Below are positions 40,640 through 51,229 of a stretch of DNA of 64,000 nucleotides, one piece after another. The notes under the pieces are model-generated. The model searched no databases. It saw only the letters and a list, made by a program, of their open reading frames with translations, and was not told the DNA's origin. This DNA comes from Norana najaformis (Eukaryota > Annelida > Clitellata > Crassiclitellata > Hormogastridae): NCBI GenBank assembly GCA_964023275.1, contig OZ029914.1, positions 51,414,530-51,478,529 of the forward strand, written 5' to 3'. The position numbers were made by a program, and so were the translations under genes. Positions within the stretch are counted from its first letter, which is position 1. Each line of letters begins with the position of its first letter.

Positions 40640-42110
40640 GGATGGCTGATAGCGCTGTAAGGACGATGACAGATAAGCAGGCTGACCGGTTGAGAGAGTC
40701 TTCTATGTAAGGAGAGCTATTTTGTAAGTGATCCTGGAACTGATAGGCAGCCATTGTAACTTTGCGAGTATAGGAGTGACATGATCAAACCTGCGGTTTC
40801 CTGTCACTAGTCGGGCCAGCGAGTTCTGGACTCGTTGCACTTTGACAATGTTGGACTTTGTAGTGCTGTACAATAGGGAATTACTGTAGTCAAGTTTTGC
40901 CTTCGCAACACTACAAGCGAATGTTTTCATTAGTTCGGGTGGCAAGCACGATCGAATATGACGCATGGCTTTAATATGGAAATACGAAGCCTTGCAGACA
41001 GTGGTGACACGCTGGTTGAATGTTAGTTTAGAGTCGAGTGTCACTCCGAGATTCTTAAATGTTCCTGATAGTGGGATGTCCGTGCAATGTTGCTTGTTTT
41101 TAAATCCGCGATCGATTTTATTGATGAGGAAGTGCCGAGTCAATGACTTCAGAATTCTTTAGATTTAGACACAGTCCATTAGTTAGAAACCAGCAGCGTA
41201 CTGCTTCGGTATATCGTGTTAGATTACTGGTATCAGAGTCAATGTGATCAAGCGCTATGTATAGTTGGGTGTCATCGGCATACTGGTGGTGATTGATGCC
41301 GTGTGCGGAAACTACGCCAGCGACTGAAGCCAGATACAACGTGAAAAGAATCGGGCCAAGAACTGACCCCTCTGGGACACCGTATTCGCAGGTAGTCGGC
41401 TGCGACCTCGATGATCCAATGCTGACACGTTGTGTCCGGTCAGACAGGTAGCTACGGATCCAATCTGATTCAACACCGCTGATGCCGAATGTCTTCTGCA
41501 GCCTAGTGATGTGTGTTGTTTTGTCGATCGTGTCAAAGGCAGCGGAGAGGTTGAGGCCGATAAGTAGGGTGGGCTGCAGTCGTCCGGAAGCGGTGTAGAC
41601 ATCATCTAGGATCTTCAGTAAGGCCTTTTCAGTCGAGTGATGCCCACGGTAAGCTGATTGATCACTGTTAAAGTTACTGGGGGTACTGACATGCGGCAGT
41701 AAACGAGCAGAAAGACACGTTCCAAAATTATTGACAGTGTAAGTAGATTTGAGATCGGCCTATAGTTAGAAGGATCATCAGGGTCAAGGCCTCCTTCTTC
41801 AGCAAAGGTGTAACAGAGGCAGGTCTGTAGCAGGTTGGAAACCGTCCACAACTGAAAGACAAATTGCAGCTCTAGACGAAAGATTATTGGAGTGAACACG
41901 TCCACACATGACCTTAGCAAAGACGATGGAAAAGCATCCATCGGAGATGATTTTCAGCCAAGGAAGACAGTAGCTTGAAGATTTCTGCGACATCCACAGG
42001 TCTGAGGTGATCAAGATGTGTGTCGACAAAGTCCCTATCTAATGCAAGAGGGTCTATGGGTTGTCCGGTCAGCTGCTTGGCAATTGATGCCTTTACTGGC
42101 TTCAGCCACA
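40640..42110 (-). mobile_element. CR1-like LINE relic, reverse-transcriptase domain
   Basis: On the minus strand, in several frames, are NYRPISNLLTLS (about 41760-41720), the catalytic block HQYADDTQLY (about 41295-41260), and C-terminal blocks VAKAKLDYSNSLL and RVQNSLARLVTGN (about 40900-40790). The order is correct for a single element broken by frameshifts. It is the longest retrotransposon relic in the window and lies antisense in the stalk3-V4 intron. Confidence 0.8.
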
Positions 42111-42179
42111 AACAGAGAGAGTTCGTTTAAGATATTAACAAAAGAACTAGAGAAGAAATATATACGAGCATCAGTTCAT

Positions 42180-42750
42180 AGAGAGGACCAGCTTCGCCAT
42201 CCTGAGACAGCTGAGATCTGTCTCTCGGTCCCTCACAAAGGACGTAATTCGCCTACTTGTACAAAGTCTGGTCCTAAGCCGAATTGACTACTGCATCATT
42301 GCCTTCGCTGGCTTGCCACAGTGCAGAACCCTTCGGCTTCAGGCAGTCATCAACGCCGCTGCTCGTCTGGCCACTCGGACTAGCAAATCCGACCATATCA
42401 CGCTTATGCTTCCGGATCAACTTCAGTGGCTTAGGATCAGCGAGCGCGTAAAATTCAAGCTTTGCCTTCTTGCGTACAAATGTCTGAACAACTGTGCACC
42501 ACGCTATCTTGCAGAAAGCATCAGGCCACTATCTGATGAACCCAACCGACTGCGACTGCGATCATCAAAATCCGCCAATGTCTTCGTACCGGCAACTAAG
42601 ACTAGAACGCGTGATCGGGCCTTTCGGGTCGCTGGTCCGCGTGCCTGGAACAGCCTTCCGGCATCCATTCAGGAGTCCAAAAGTGTCAAACTCTTTAAAA
42701 ATCAGTTGAAACTCTACTTCATAACTCCTAGTATTTGGGCAGACTTTTGA
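42180..42750 (+). mobile_element. CR1-like LINE C-terminal fragment
   Basis: The plus strand encodes the C-terminal part of a non-LTR reverse transcriptase. Blocks include SRIDYCIIAFAGLP, INAAARLATRT, LQWLRISERVKFKLCLLAYK and RAWNSLPASIQESKSVKLFK, ending in LKLYFI. The main frame from 42313 is open for 145 codons. It is a younger copy than the neighbouring minus-strand relic and is oriented head to head with it. Confidence 0.82.
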
Positions 42751-42751
42751 C

Positions 42752-43390
42752 TTTGTAAAGATCACGTTAAATGGAGAAGAATTGGAAAGGGTGGAGAAGT
42801 TCTGCTATCTGGGAAGTATGGTTACGGACGATGCAAGGTGCCAAGTGGAAATAAAAAGAAGGATAGCTATGGGAAAAGATGCATTTTATAAAAGGAGGGA
42901 GCTACTCAGAGGCAAACTAAGCAGGAAGCTAAAAAAGAGAATGGTTAAAACATTGGTATGGAGTGTCGTCCAGTATGGCTCAGAGACGTGGACAATGCGG
43001 AAGGAGGACATTAAAAGACTAGAGGCCTTCGAGATGTGGATTTGGCGTAAAATGGAGAGAGTCAGCTGGAGGGAGCGAAGAACCAATGAAGAAATATTGC
43101 AGCTGGTAGAGGAAAAAAGATCCTTGATAGGCACTATACGCGGACGACAGAGAAAATGGATCGGCCACATCCTGAGAGGGGACACCCTATTAAAAGACAT
43201 CATCGAGGGAAGAATGGAGGGAAAAAGAACACGTGGAAGACCAAGAGCAATGCTACTGGACTGGATGATGACAGAGGAGGGATACAGTGGACTGAAGAGA
43301 GAGGCACAGAACAGAGAAAGATGGCGTCATTGGACATACGAACCTGCCGAGGGGCAGAGAACATAAAGAAGAAGAAGAAAGCACCCTAGA
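42752..43390 (+). mobile_element. RTE-like LINE, C-terminal end of ORF2
   Basis: An open stretch (194 codons from 42782 to a TAA at 43364-43366) has the C-terminal region common to RTE-like animal LINEs. Blocks are [56 protein letters not shown] and [11 protein letters not shown]. It ends in a GAAGAAGAAGAAA tract that may be the 3' tail. It begins directly after the CR1-like fragment, within two bases of its end, so one element probably inserted beside or into the other. Confidence 0.85.
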
Positions 43391-43747
43391 AGTAGCCTGC
43401 TACTAACGATGCTATATAAATTGTCGTCATTACATTATATTACATTACATAGTCATCTATACGTAGAATATGACCTCGAATGCTTAAAAATTTTAATGCA
43501 ATTACTCTCTTAGTCATTTAAAATTGTTCGATGTTAAAAGTAGACCGGTAAAGAGTTTCATTTCAAAATAAAAATAATTCAGAGCGATGATATTGTGATC
43601 AGGAAACTTAATTATCTGGGATTCTAAAGTGCGATTATTATTCGTGCATCTCTTGTTTCTCAAAGAATCATTGCTCGAATCTTGAATTTGATAACACATG
43701 GCAGGAAACTGATGCGATCTTTAACCACAAATTTCCGTTTATTTCAG

Positions 43748-44077
43748 CTTCGATTGCTCCATGCTCAGCGCCACTCAAGAACACCGCCGTTAAAGAGGGA
43801 GATCTGAATACACTCCTATATTTTCCAGCTGACCCGAACAACGTTAAGTGGACGGTTACTCCAACGACGAATGAGTTAGACGAATACGTGATCACAAATT
43901 TTGACGGTACAGTAGATCCTTCTATGGCGGGAGACTATGCAATTGGTCCATCCGGTTTAACGGTACTCAATGCAACAACAACAGCCGAAGATCCACATCC
44001 GTTATCAACGGCTGGATTGTACAAGGTACAATGCGCCGGCGAAACCGTAGTCCGCAGCGTCAAGCTTCTTGTCGTCC
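43748..44077 (+). CDS. Exon V4: V-like Ig domain
   Basis: The exon follows ATTTCAG and ends before GTAAGT, phase 1-1, 110 residues. Blocks are APCSAPLKNTAVKEGDLNTLLYFP, VKWTVTPTTNE, FDGTVDPSMAGDYAIGPSGLTVLNATTT, STAGLYKVQC and VKLLVVR. It has two Cys in the V2/V3 pattern and no B-strand Cys (a Tyr sits there instead). Its sequence lies between V1 and V2/V3 in divergence. Confidence 0.85.
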
Positions 44078-44410
44078 GTAAGTAACTACTGTTCCATGGC
44101 CAATCTTTCGCCATCTTCGTCACTCATTATTTCAGTATTTGTCAACGCAGTGTTTGAAAAATGCCTTAACTAAAGCACCGAGTCTGCTGTGTTCATGGTA
44201 TCGTTGTTCCTTTGACCTATCAGACAGATATCTAAGTTCAGAAAATATTGTTTATTATAACCAAGTGAATGATTGCTGTTTTGTGATGGTTGGTTACTTT
44301 TAAGCAGCGGGTTCACAGCCCCTTGAATCATTCTTGAAGGTCAGATTCGTTTAGGCCGCATTTACGTTATTGACTTTAATCCACGCAGGCACTACCTGCC
44401 TAGTACTGTT

Positions 44411-44528
44411 AGCTAACCATTGGGTTATACAAATGTACTAGGTACAAAGTGCCGACTGCCCAAAAACGCCAAGTTTTTTGTCGTTCGTAAGTTATTCGAA
44501 TTTCAACAGCCAATCTTTCGCCATCTTT
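44411..44528 (+). pseudogene. Decayed 3' end of a V-like exon plus intron start, V4-C4 intron
   Basis: The sequence TTGGGTTATACAAATGTAC through AACGCCAAGTTTTTTGTCGTTC to GTAAGT at 44487 repeats the end of V4. The copy continues past the donor, because CCAATCTTTCGCCATCTT occurs both here and after V4. The short reading (KCRLPKNAKFFVVR) is open with a phase-1 donor, but the 5' two thirds of the exon are missing. Confidence 0.72.
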
Positions 44529-44529
44529 G

Positions 44530-45795
44530 CCAATCCGACTCTTCTGTCCAGGCTATGTCCACGGCTCCCGGGTTGGGGGCAACTCCCTGTCCTAGAGAGC
44601 CAAGGTTCGAGATATCTTCTGGACGCTGGACGGTATCTACTAGCTGGGACCTCCAACAATTTCTTCGGCCATGCTAGAACCTCGGGAGACCCTTCACGGC
44701 GCTCCATAAACCTCTCCAACAGGGCTTCTCCCAGCATATGAAATTGTTTTAACATTTCTTCCCTTAAACTGGTGGATATCGGAGCTATTAAGGGGGATGT
44801 TTCGTTCGTACCCACTGGAATGTCTTGGTTTGTGTCTGCTTGCCTTACCTCTCGTAGATCCATATTCACACAGATATTTATAACGTACAGATTTGATTTA
44901 TCTATTTATTGCAAGCCTCTCAAAACAACCAATTACGCCACCTGGCGAACATAAACGATATACAAGAACTTAATCTTATACTATAAAGGACTTAAATGTT
45001 CTTACTCTATAAATCTACGCTACCTCCTGAGATGCGTGCAAACCTGGAGCATCGTAAATTCACTCTTTTCGCTTTTAGGGTCTACTTTTGTGCATTTCTA
45101 ACCCTATATAAATTTTCCCCATATCGGGTCTTATTCGGTAGGCTACCATAAAGATCACAGTCGCTCAACTCACCCAGTGGTAGAGTTATGGATTCACCAC
45201 TCGATCTAGTACAGCAGCGAATGCGAGTCGTGGTCTCTCGACACAGTACTTAGATGACAAAGGCTCCACGCGACAGCCAATCCACCCTATTCCTTTCGAA
45301 TCCGTACACAGCCGAAGACTTAATCCGAACGCACAACGTTTCAAGATCGATTATAAGTTATACGGCTGAACTATTAATCCAGTACTTCAAGGGATTCCCC
45401 ACGGCAAGACTAAACCATTGCCAGACGTTGGCCGATCGAACATATAATTTCCAGCGAAGCGATTAATCCAGTAATCCACGTATTTCTGATCCCACACGTC
45501 CAGTAGTCTTCCGTCGAATCGCTCTCGGTCTGTTGAACTGCGCAGTATTTATAGGAAACGTTTCTCGGTCAGTTATGTGACTGTCCGCAACACTATGAGC
45601 CGGGAAGGTTTGTCCTTTTGACTTTCATACACGCCCCTTTCGCCGTACCGTCTGTGACCTGTCGTCCATTCGTGCCTGTAAGTGACCTTACGTCCGTTCC
45701 GGCTGCACTTATTAACCTATGCTGCCCTAGTTTCTTGTATCTACGTGTGGGCACAGTTATTGAGCGCTCGGGTACGAACGTTGGTTCGTTACAGA
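44530..45795 (-). mobile_element. Possible LTR-retrotransposon 5' end (LTR plus start of gag-like ORF)
   Basis: A minus-strand frame starts with ATG at 44869 and runs 125 codons, including TSLREEMLKQFHMLGEALLE, which has the look of a gag-like helical segment but no diagnostic motif. Upstream on the minus strand, the sequence from 45795 begins TGTAACGAACC, a possible LTR start. No matching second LTR, pol or primer site could be confirmed. The rest of the element is absent, so this is a truncated insertion at best. Confidence 0.3.
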
Positions 45796-46027
45796 GCTAT
45801 GATGCATTCAATACGGTGCCATTTTGGTCTTTAAAGTGTATCTTTCTATATAACTGAACTGTATATTGTGCCTTTGAAAACCTCAAACAAGCGATTTGTT
45901 TAGCCATGATTAAGTTACTGGATCATATAGTTATTATTTGCATAATTTACATAAAAATTCAAACATTAAGCAACTTATTTCGGTAAACTCAGACTGCTAA
46001 CCTCTAAGCTAAAACGTTGTGTTGCAG

Positions 46028-46354
46028 ATGAAGGTCCAACGTGTACGTGCACTCCGGGCAGTTCCTCAACCAGCGTTGATTTGTCGTGCGGTGTTATTTA
46101 TGCTGATAGCACATACTCTCCTATCCCACCAGTTTTTACATGGTATCGTGATGGTATTTTCTATGCTAATTATACGCCTGACGTCAGGACTCCCTCTGAT
46201 GACAGTTTATACGCCACTGAGAAATCCACCATTACGGTCGATGATAGTACGACTTCGACCTATAGATGCGTTCAGACATTTGGCCAACCAAAGGACATTC
46301 AGGAGAATGTTGCAACGAACGCGCCGGAGTATAGTCAGGACTGCACACCATCGG
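46028..46354 (+). CDS. Exon C4: C/I-like Ig domain
   Basis: The exon follows GTGTTGCAG and ends before GTAAGT, phase 1-1, 109 residues. It opens DEGPTCTC and carries the canonical pair LSC and YRC, Trp in VFTWYRDG, STITVDDSTT and VATNAPEYSQDCTPS. It is the most divergent of the C domains, though its Cys pattern is intact. It is the membrane-proximal Ig domain. Confidence 0.87.
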
Positions 46355-46539
46355 GTAAGTTTAGAGCTAATTAATTTCATTGTTACAAAGCTCTAGTGGT
46401 CTTTTGGTAAAGATAGAAGTTGGTGTTGTTCTAACAATAGATGTGAGTTTCAGTTCTGAATGCTCGTAGGAATTTGTTCAGAATATCATCTTTCCTCATC
46501 TAAATAAGATAAGTGTCCATGGCTCAGTCATACAATGAA

Positions 46540-47860
46540 TGAATTCGTCAATTAGCTGTCCGTTCCTGGGCAGCTCTGCAATTCGTCGTTGACTGAAGGA
46601 TTTTTACCAGCAGATCAAAAGCGCGCGATTTTTCAACCCTCGCTGAAGAAGCCTGGACTAGATCCGGAAAATAGCATAAATTACCGGCCAATCTCGAAGT
46701 TTACATTTTCATCGAAGGTAATTGAGAAAATTATTGCTCACAAGATGGAATGATGTATTTATGAGATGGTGACCTCGTGCCGAGCCTACAGTCAGGCTTC
46801 AGACATGAACATTCTACGGAGACGGTCTTGCTAAGACTCACCTCGATTCTCTTTGACGCCATTGATTCTGGCTGCGTCAAGCTTCATGCTGTCTCTGACG
46901 TTAGTGCGGATCATGACATCCGAATCCCTTGCGGATTCACTGGACGACCTCTTCCTGGACAAACAGACAATGCTGGTGACCATTGGCTCGGACTGCACGG
47001 CATGGAAGCCATGTTTTTAGGCATTACACAATGCTCATTACTCGGGCCTCTCCTGTGCATCTTATACACGGCCTTATGCTTATTATACTTAAGACGTGCA
47101 ACTGTACTATGCAAGTAATTCGTCTGATGCACATGATTGTGTCCTCTGTGCGGGTCATCAGAACGGAAGTAGGCCTACAGAATTGGATATCTTCAAATCT
47201 GCTGCGACTGAATCCGAAAAAGACCCAGTATCTATGGCTGAGCACGCCACAGGTGCCGACGAAGACTGATAATTAATCGATTACATCGCAATTTCCTGAT
47301 TGGGATCAACAGTTTATCTTCCGCAGGCTGGGTTTGGTTAAAGATGGAGATGCTTATGGGTGTGGATGCCTATAGGTGGAGATGGGGATCACGTAGACCA
47401 TCTTTGAAGGTCCTGTTTCTACTAGTTGCGCCAGATCATACAGTCTGTCGTACAGCGATTCAATGATCCTCGTTCACGCATTCACAATGATGCGCCTGCA
47501 TTATTCAATTCTGTCGTTGGCAAATTTCCGCTTACGCCAAATCCAGTCCATCTTTTACTGCGTTGCTCACGTCGTAGCCAGACAGCTGAAATGTTCGGGT
47601 AGAAGTGGATGTACTTGTATGCGAGACACATGTACTGGCTTCCTGATGTGGCGCGCATTGCAATTAAGATCGTCATACTGGCACGAGCGTCAGTTGTTGT
47701 CAAAGTCCCGGCATACACCAAAGCGCACTTTGTTATAGCCCAGAGTCAGATGAGATGGCGATCGTTGCTCTCTGCGGCCAGTGGAGATATGCAAGTTGCT
47801 CCAAAGCACTATGCTACTTTTCCAAAATATAAGAACTTTGGTTATTGTTATTGCTGCTGA
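46540..47860 (+). mobile_element. Heavily decayed CR1-like LINE in the C4-stalk4 intron
   Basis: Plus-strand fragments in shifting frames include NYRPISK near 46680 and the reverse-transcriptase motif QSGFRHEHSTETVLLRL near 46790-46840. Weaker C-terminal pieces run to about 47550. Stops and frameshifts are frequent. Confidence 0.65.
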
Positions 47861-48292
47861 GCAACCTTATGATGTCATAAGAAGCGACTAGAATTTGCTA
47901 AATTTCAAATGAAATGAGAAAACACATGACACATTTATAAAATTAATGCGACCATCATATGTCCTGGTAAAATGTCAAACATCACACGCAATAAAATTTC
48001 AATACGGCCTATAATTGCAATCAACGATTTGTCCCAGAACGACATAAATTCAAGTGTCCTATTGCCTTGTCGTTGGCTATGAAACATATAAGCATGTTTA
48101 GATGTACGTTCTATGGTTTCTGAAAAGAATATGAAAAACTAAAAGAGTAAGGTTAGGACGGTTTTTCGTTCTCGTGCCATAGTATATGAGTGTTTGTCGA
48201 GAGCGGCAGCGTTTATGGTTTGATTTTAAATGTCTGAATGTTCCTATTTGATTATTCAGTGTTTAACGAATTGTGTTTCTCAATCTGTTTAG

Positions 48293-48403
48293 CATGTGGA
48301 CCCACTGCTCAATTCCTACAGCTTCCTGTTGTTCCAGCACCTCAAGACCCTCCAACTGCAACGACCCTCCAACCACAAGGGGTCGTTGCTTCAACCACAA
48401 GAG
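48293..48403 (+). CDS. Exon stalk4: 37-residue juxtamembrane stalk
   Basis: The exon follows ATCTGTTTAG and ends before GTCAGT, phase 1-1. It starts with the invariant Cys (CGPTAQFLQLPVV) and continues Pro/Thr-rich (PAPQDPPTATT, then VVASTTRG), without the 42-base satellite. It joins C4 to the transmembrane exon. Confidence 0.75.
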
Positions 48404-48802
48404 GTCAGTTTTGTCATTCGTCTATTCGCCTCCTCAGGCTGAAACAATCGCAATAGGGCAGGTGGGCTTTGCAACAAGTAAGAAAACGTCTGCTCATTTG
48501 TCAGAATGGTACCACTTTGCATTTCAGCTGAAAGATCATTCACAGCCGCATAGTTGCACCTATTACAGCTAATCAGGTTTATTTCACATCGTTTCATCCG
48601 ATGTAGCATATTATAGAGCGACATGAACACCAGAGCTTCATTAAAGTTTAGGGTAAGAGTTATTCTGGTCAAGTGAAAAGCATAAACCTTAATTGTAGCT
48701 CGAACTCTTCATGTATAAGCTTATAATTTATCTTGCTCGCCAGTTAAATGAGCATTGAGCAGGCTGTATGATATGTGTTCTGTTCTGGTGTTGATCTTGT
48801 AG

Positions 48803-48932
48803 ATTCTGCTCTGACGACTTTGGAAATTGTACTGATTGTTATTGTCGGGTGTTTGCTTCTGACGGTTCTTGCCTTCTTCATTTGGTGTTGTCGGTTCTGT
48901 TCTGGAGGAAAGCGAATTATAAGAACTCACTG
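48803..48932 (+). CDS. Transmembrane exon
   Basis: The exon follows TTGATCTTGTAG and ends before GTAAGC, phase 1 to phase 2. It encodes DSALTTLE, then a hydrophobic span of about 20 residues (IVLIVIVGCLLLTVLAFFIW). A Cys-rich basic inner flank follows (CCRFCSGGKRIIRTH), as expected for a type I single-pass protein. The juxtamembrane Cys are possible lipidation sites. The splice phase and position make it the membrane anchor of the receptor. Confidence 0.87.
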
Positions 48933-49089
48933 GTAAGCACCATCTAAGCACAAGTCACCATTTATCGTTAGATTTTCTATTGTTTTTCTAATACAAACCT
49001 TTTCATTTTCGAACTGATGATATATAATTGGTTGACCTCCTTTCTATATGAGCGCAAGCTCTGTGTTGTTTATGGCCAATCCCGCTCAC

Positions 49090-50090
49090 CTTGGGTTCCT
49101 TCCTTGTTTGGATTGCCTCAGGGGTCAGTTTTGGGTCCCTTTATATACTGTTTACTGCTTACCTTGGCTCTGTGGTAGCCGCGAGCTCGGCTTCAAGCCA
49201 GTCCTATGCTGATGATGTGCAGGCCTATATTCATTGTTCTGCTTCTGATGCCGCAGTTGCTGTTCGAGCTATGTGTTGTGCTTCTGACTCCCTTGTGGCT
49301 TGGATGTCTATAAATCGATTGAGATTGAATCCTTCCAAGACTCAATATATTTGGTTGGGCACTAGGCAGCAATTGGCTAAAATCAATCTACCTGAACTGC
49401 ATTTAGAGTTTCCTCACATCACCTTCTCAGTCACTGTTTATGACCTTGGCATTGAGCTAGATCAGGAGCTCTCTTTTAAGGCTCAGGTTCATCGTCTCTG
49501 TCCTAGTTGCTACTACCAGCTACGGCAACTTCGTGTTGTCTCACGTTCTGTCTCAGTTACCTCATCTAAGACTCTGGTTCATGCATTTGTCACTAGTCGG
49601 TTGGATTACTGCTCTTCTTTATATGTTGGACTCCCTGATGTACGGCTTTTGTGCCTGGAACGTGTGTTGCGGGCGGCTGCACGGATTATTGGTGGTATCT
49701 CTAGATTTGGTCATGTCTCCGATTTCATGCGGGATGAGTTGCACTGGCTTCCTATGAGTCAGCGCATCCACCATAGGGTCATTGTATTTGTTTGGAACTC
49801 GTTGTTGGGTATTGCCCCCTCTTATTTACCCCGGTCTAATTTGGGACGTGCTTCTCTTCGTTCCGCCGTTAGCGGTAATCTATTAGTGCTGGCCCAACCC
49901 TCTGGAATGGACTTCCTCTTACTCTACGTCTTCTACCCCGGGATTTTACTTCTATCTTGTATCTTCTATTCTTCTCTTAAGACTGTTCTCTTTCGCGGAG
50001 GTTGGTTTGGGAGCGCTTCTGAGTAGTTTTCTTAAAGGGGCGCTATATAAGTGTTCTGTATAAATAAATAAAATAAAATATAAAAACAGT
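49090..50090 (+). mobile_element. CR1-like LINE, C-terminal reverse transcriptase, in the TM-tail intron
   Basis: An open frame of 311 codons carries the catalytic block SQSYADDVQAYIH (about 49195-49235), then LRLNPSKTQYIWLG, TSRLDYCSSLYVGLP and RDELHWLPMSQRIHHR. It ends in a 3' region with GGGAGCGCTTCTGAG and an AATAAATAAAATAAAATA tail near 50060-50090. It is 5'-truncated and comparatively young, as its frame is nearly intact. It is not part of the receptor. Confidence 0.85.
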
Positions 50091-50409
50091 ATTACTGATT
50101 GCAATCACTCTGGATTTGTTTTCTCTTAATTCTCACCCTAAAAATGGTGAGAGTAAGAGGAAAATTTCTGACCTCTAATGATACAACGAATTTAACTGAA
50201 ATCCAGGAACTGGAAAAAAGCTTACTGTCAAAAGCCTATTACAAGAATGTCTGCACTTTTAATTTTTATCAGTGGCTTTTTGGAAGCCACCAGTGATACA
50301 TAATCTCGAATCTCTTGACAATATATTGTGAGATCGATATACGGCCTATGCTAAGGCTTCTTCAGCGAAAAATTTACGCTGTATAATAGTTTCTGTTCTT
50401 TGACTGCAG

Positions 50410-50605
50410 GAACAGGCGTGAAAGCTTGGAGCCGTACAATGCGTGGGATTACAGTTTGGAAGGAAGAGCGAGAATCCAGATGCCGGTGAATCGCTCTTGG
50501 GTGCTGTCTTCCAATTCCTTTAATTCGCAAGAAACGCCGTACGGATTTCGCCTTCCACAAACAGACCCTCGGATCAAATTTCGATACATGCGCTCATTGG
50601 TCTAG
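50410..50605 (+). CDS. Terminal exon: cytoplasmic tail
   Basis: The exon follows TTTGACTGCAG and starts in the phase needed by the transmembrane exon (the split codon gives Trp). It stays open for 64 codons to TAG at 50603-50605. The tail has four Tyr, in contexts EPYNAW, DYSLEG, TPYGFR and RYMRSLV, several Arg, and many Ser. None of these is a textbook ITAM or ITIM, so signalling through them is only a possibility. The exact match of phase, the acceptor with a pyrimidine run and the open frame support the call. No clear AATAAA follows within about 150 bases. Confidence 0.7.
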
Positions 50606-50859
50606 GTAGAAAAGGAGCACTAACAACTAACACTAGGCTGAACAAACGTTCTTCTTCTGAGGTCTTGCACATTAGAGTAGAGCTTCGTTTTTAACTGGGG
50701 TCTTATATGTATTGTTTCAGTTTAAAAACTGGGCTTGTAACATGTACACATAAATATTAATGTCTGAAAGCTCTCACCTCCACACAAATCAAGTCCGCAA
50801 GAGCCAGACTGTTTGATCAGTTTGAGTGCCAGGTCAGAATCTGGGAGACAGTATTGGGC

Positions 50860-51220
50860 TGCTGTGGAAACGCTGGAGGTGGTAGCCATGAGATACTGCA
50901 GAAGCGAAAGCATGATAGGATAGTTTGAAGAGTTCAGTTTTGGTTTTGAGTGAAAAGCTGCAGGAGAGAGGATGCGCGAAGGAGTCCTTTTATTGGCAGA
51001 CGAGCCAGTGGGATGGATAACTAGAGAAGGTCTTTTGGACGTTCTTTGCAAAGAGCTGGAGCTGCATAGATTAAAGAGTAGTTGCAGAATTTGAGAGAGG
51101 ATGAGAGAGAGAGTAACGTTTGAGGCAGAACGAGTAAATGTGAGAGACTGGATAGTGAATAGCTGGCGAATGTAAAAGAGTTGAAAATTTTGAAGGGCTT
51201 TTTATGTAACAGATACATTT
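50860..51220 (-). mobile_element. LINE 3' fragment (1340-2110 family)
   Basis: Read on the minus strand, blocks YIRQLFTIQSLTFTRSA (about 51185-51130) and AFHSKPKLNSS (about 50970-50935) match the C-terminal region of the LINE fragment at 1340-2110. The frame shifts between them. Confidence 0.5.
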
Positions 51221-51229
51221 TTGTAGTGG

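Larger units (their letters stand above)
6160..50605 (+). other. Gene span: giant Ig/mucin-stalk transmembrane receptor, 5'-incomplete
   Basis: Fourteen exons form one open reading frame of 25,526 coding bases, about 8,508 residues, lacking only the leader. Order: V1, C1, stalk1, V2, C2, stalk2, V3, C3, stalk3, V4, C4, stalk4, transmembrane, cytoplasmic tail. Every boundary up to the transmembrane exon is phase 1. The transmembrane exon ends in phase 2 and joins a terminal exon that starts in the matching phase. Such symmetric phase-1 exons are typical of extracellular Ig modules in animals. The product should sit in the plasma membrane with Ig pairs separated by O-glycosylated Thr/Pro rods. 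The role is unknown; adhesion, immune recognition or allorecognition are the natural candidates. V1 may not be the true first domain. Confidence 0.8.

Noticed and set aside
42313..43366. Two open frames as host genes
   Set aside because: Both carry C-terminal non-LTR retrotransposon motifs.
49091..50026. 311-codon plus-strand frame as a host gene
   Set aside because: It contains reverse-transcriptase blocks (YADD and LDYCSS-type) and a retrotransposon 3' tail, so it is a LINE fragment.
50351..50560. 69-codon minus-strand frame
   Set aside because: It is antisense to the cytoplasmic-tail exon and has no motif of its own.
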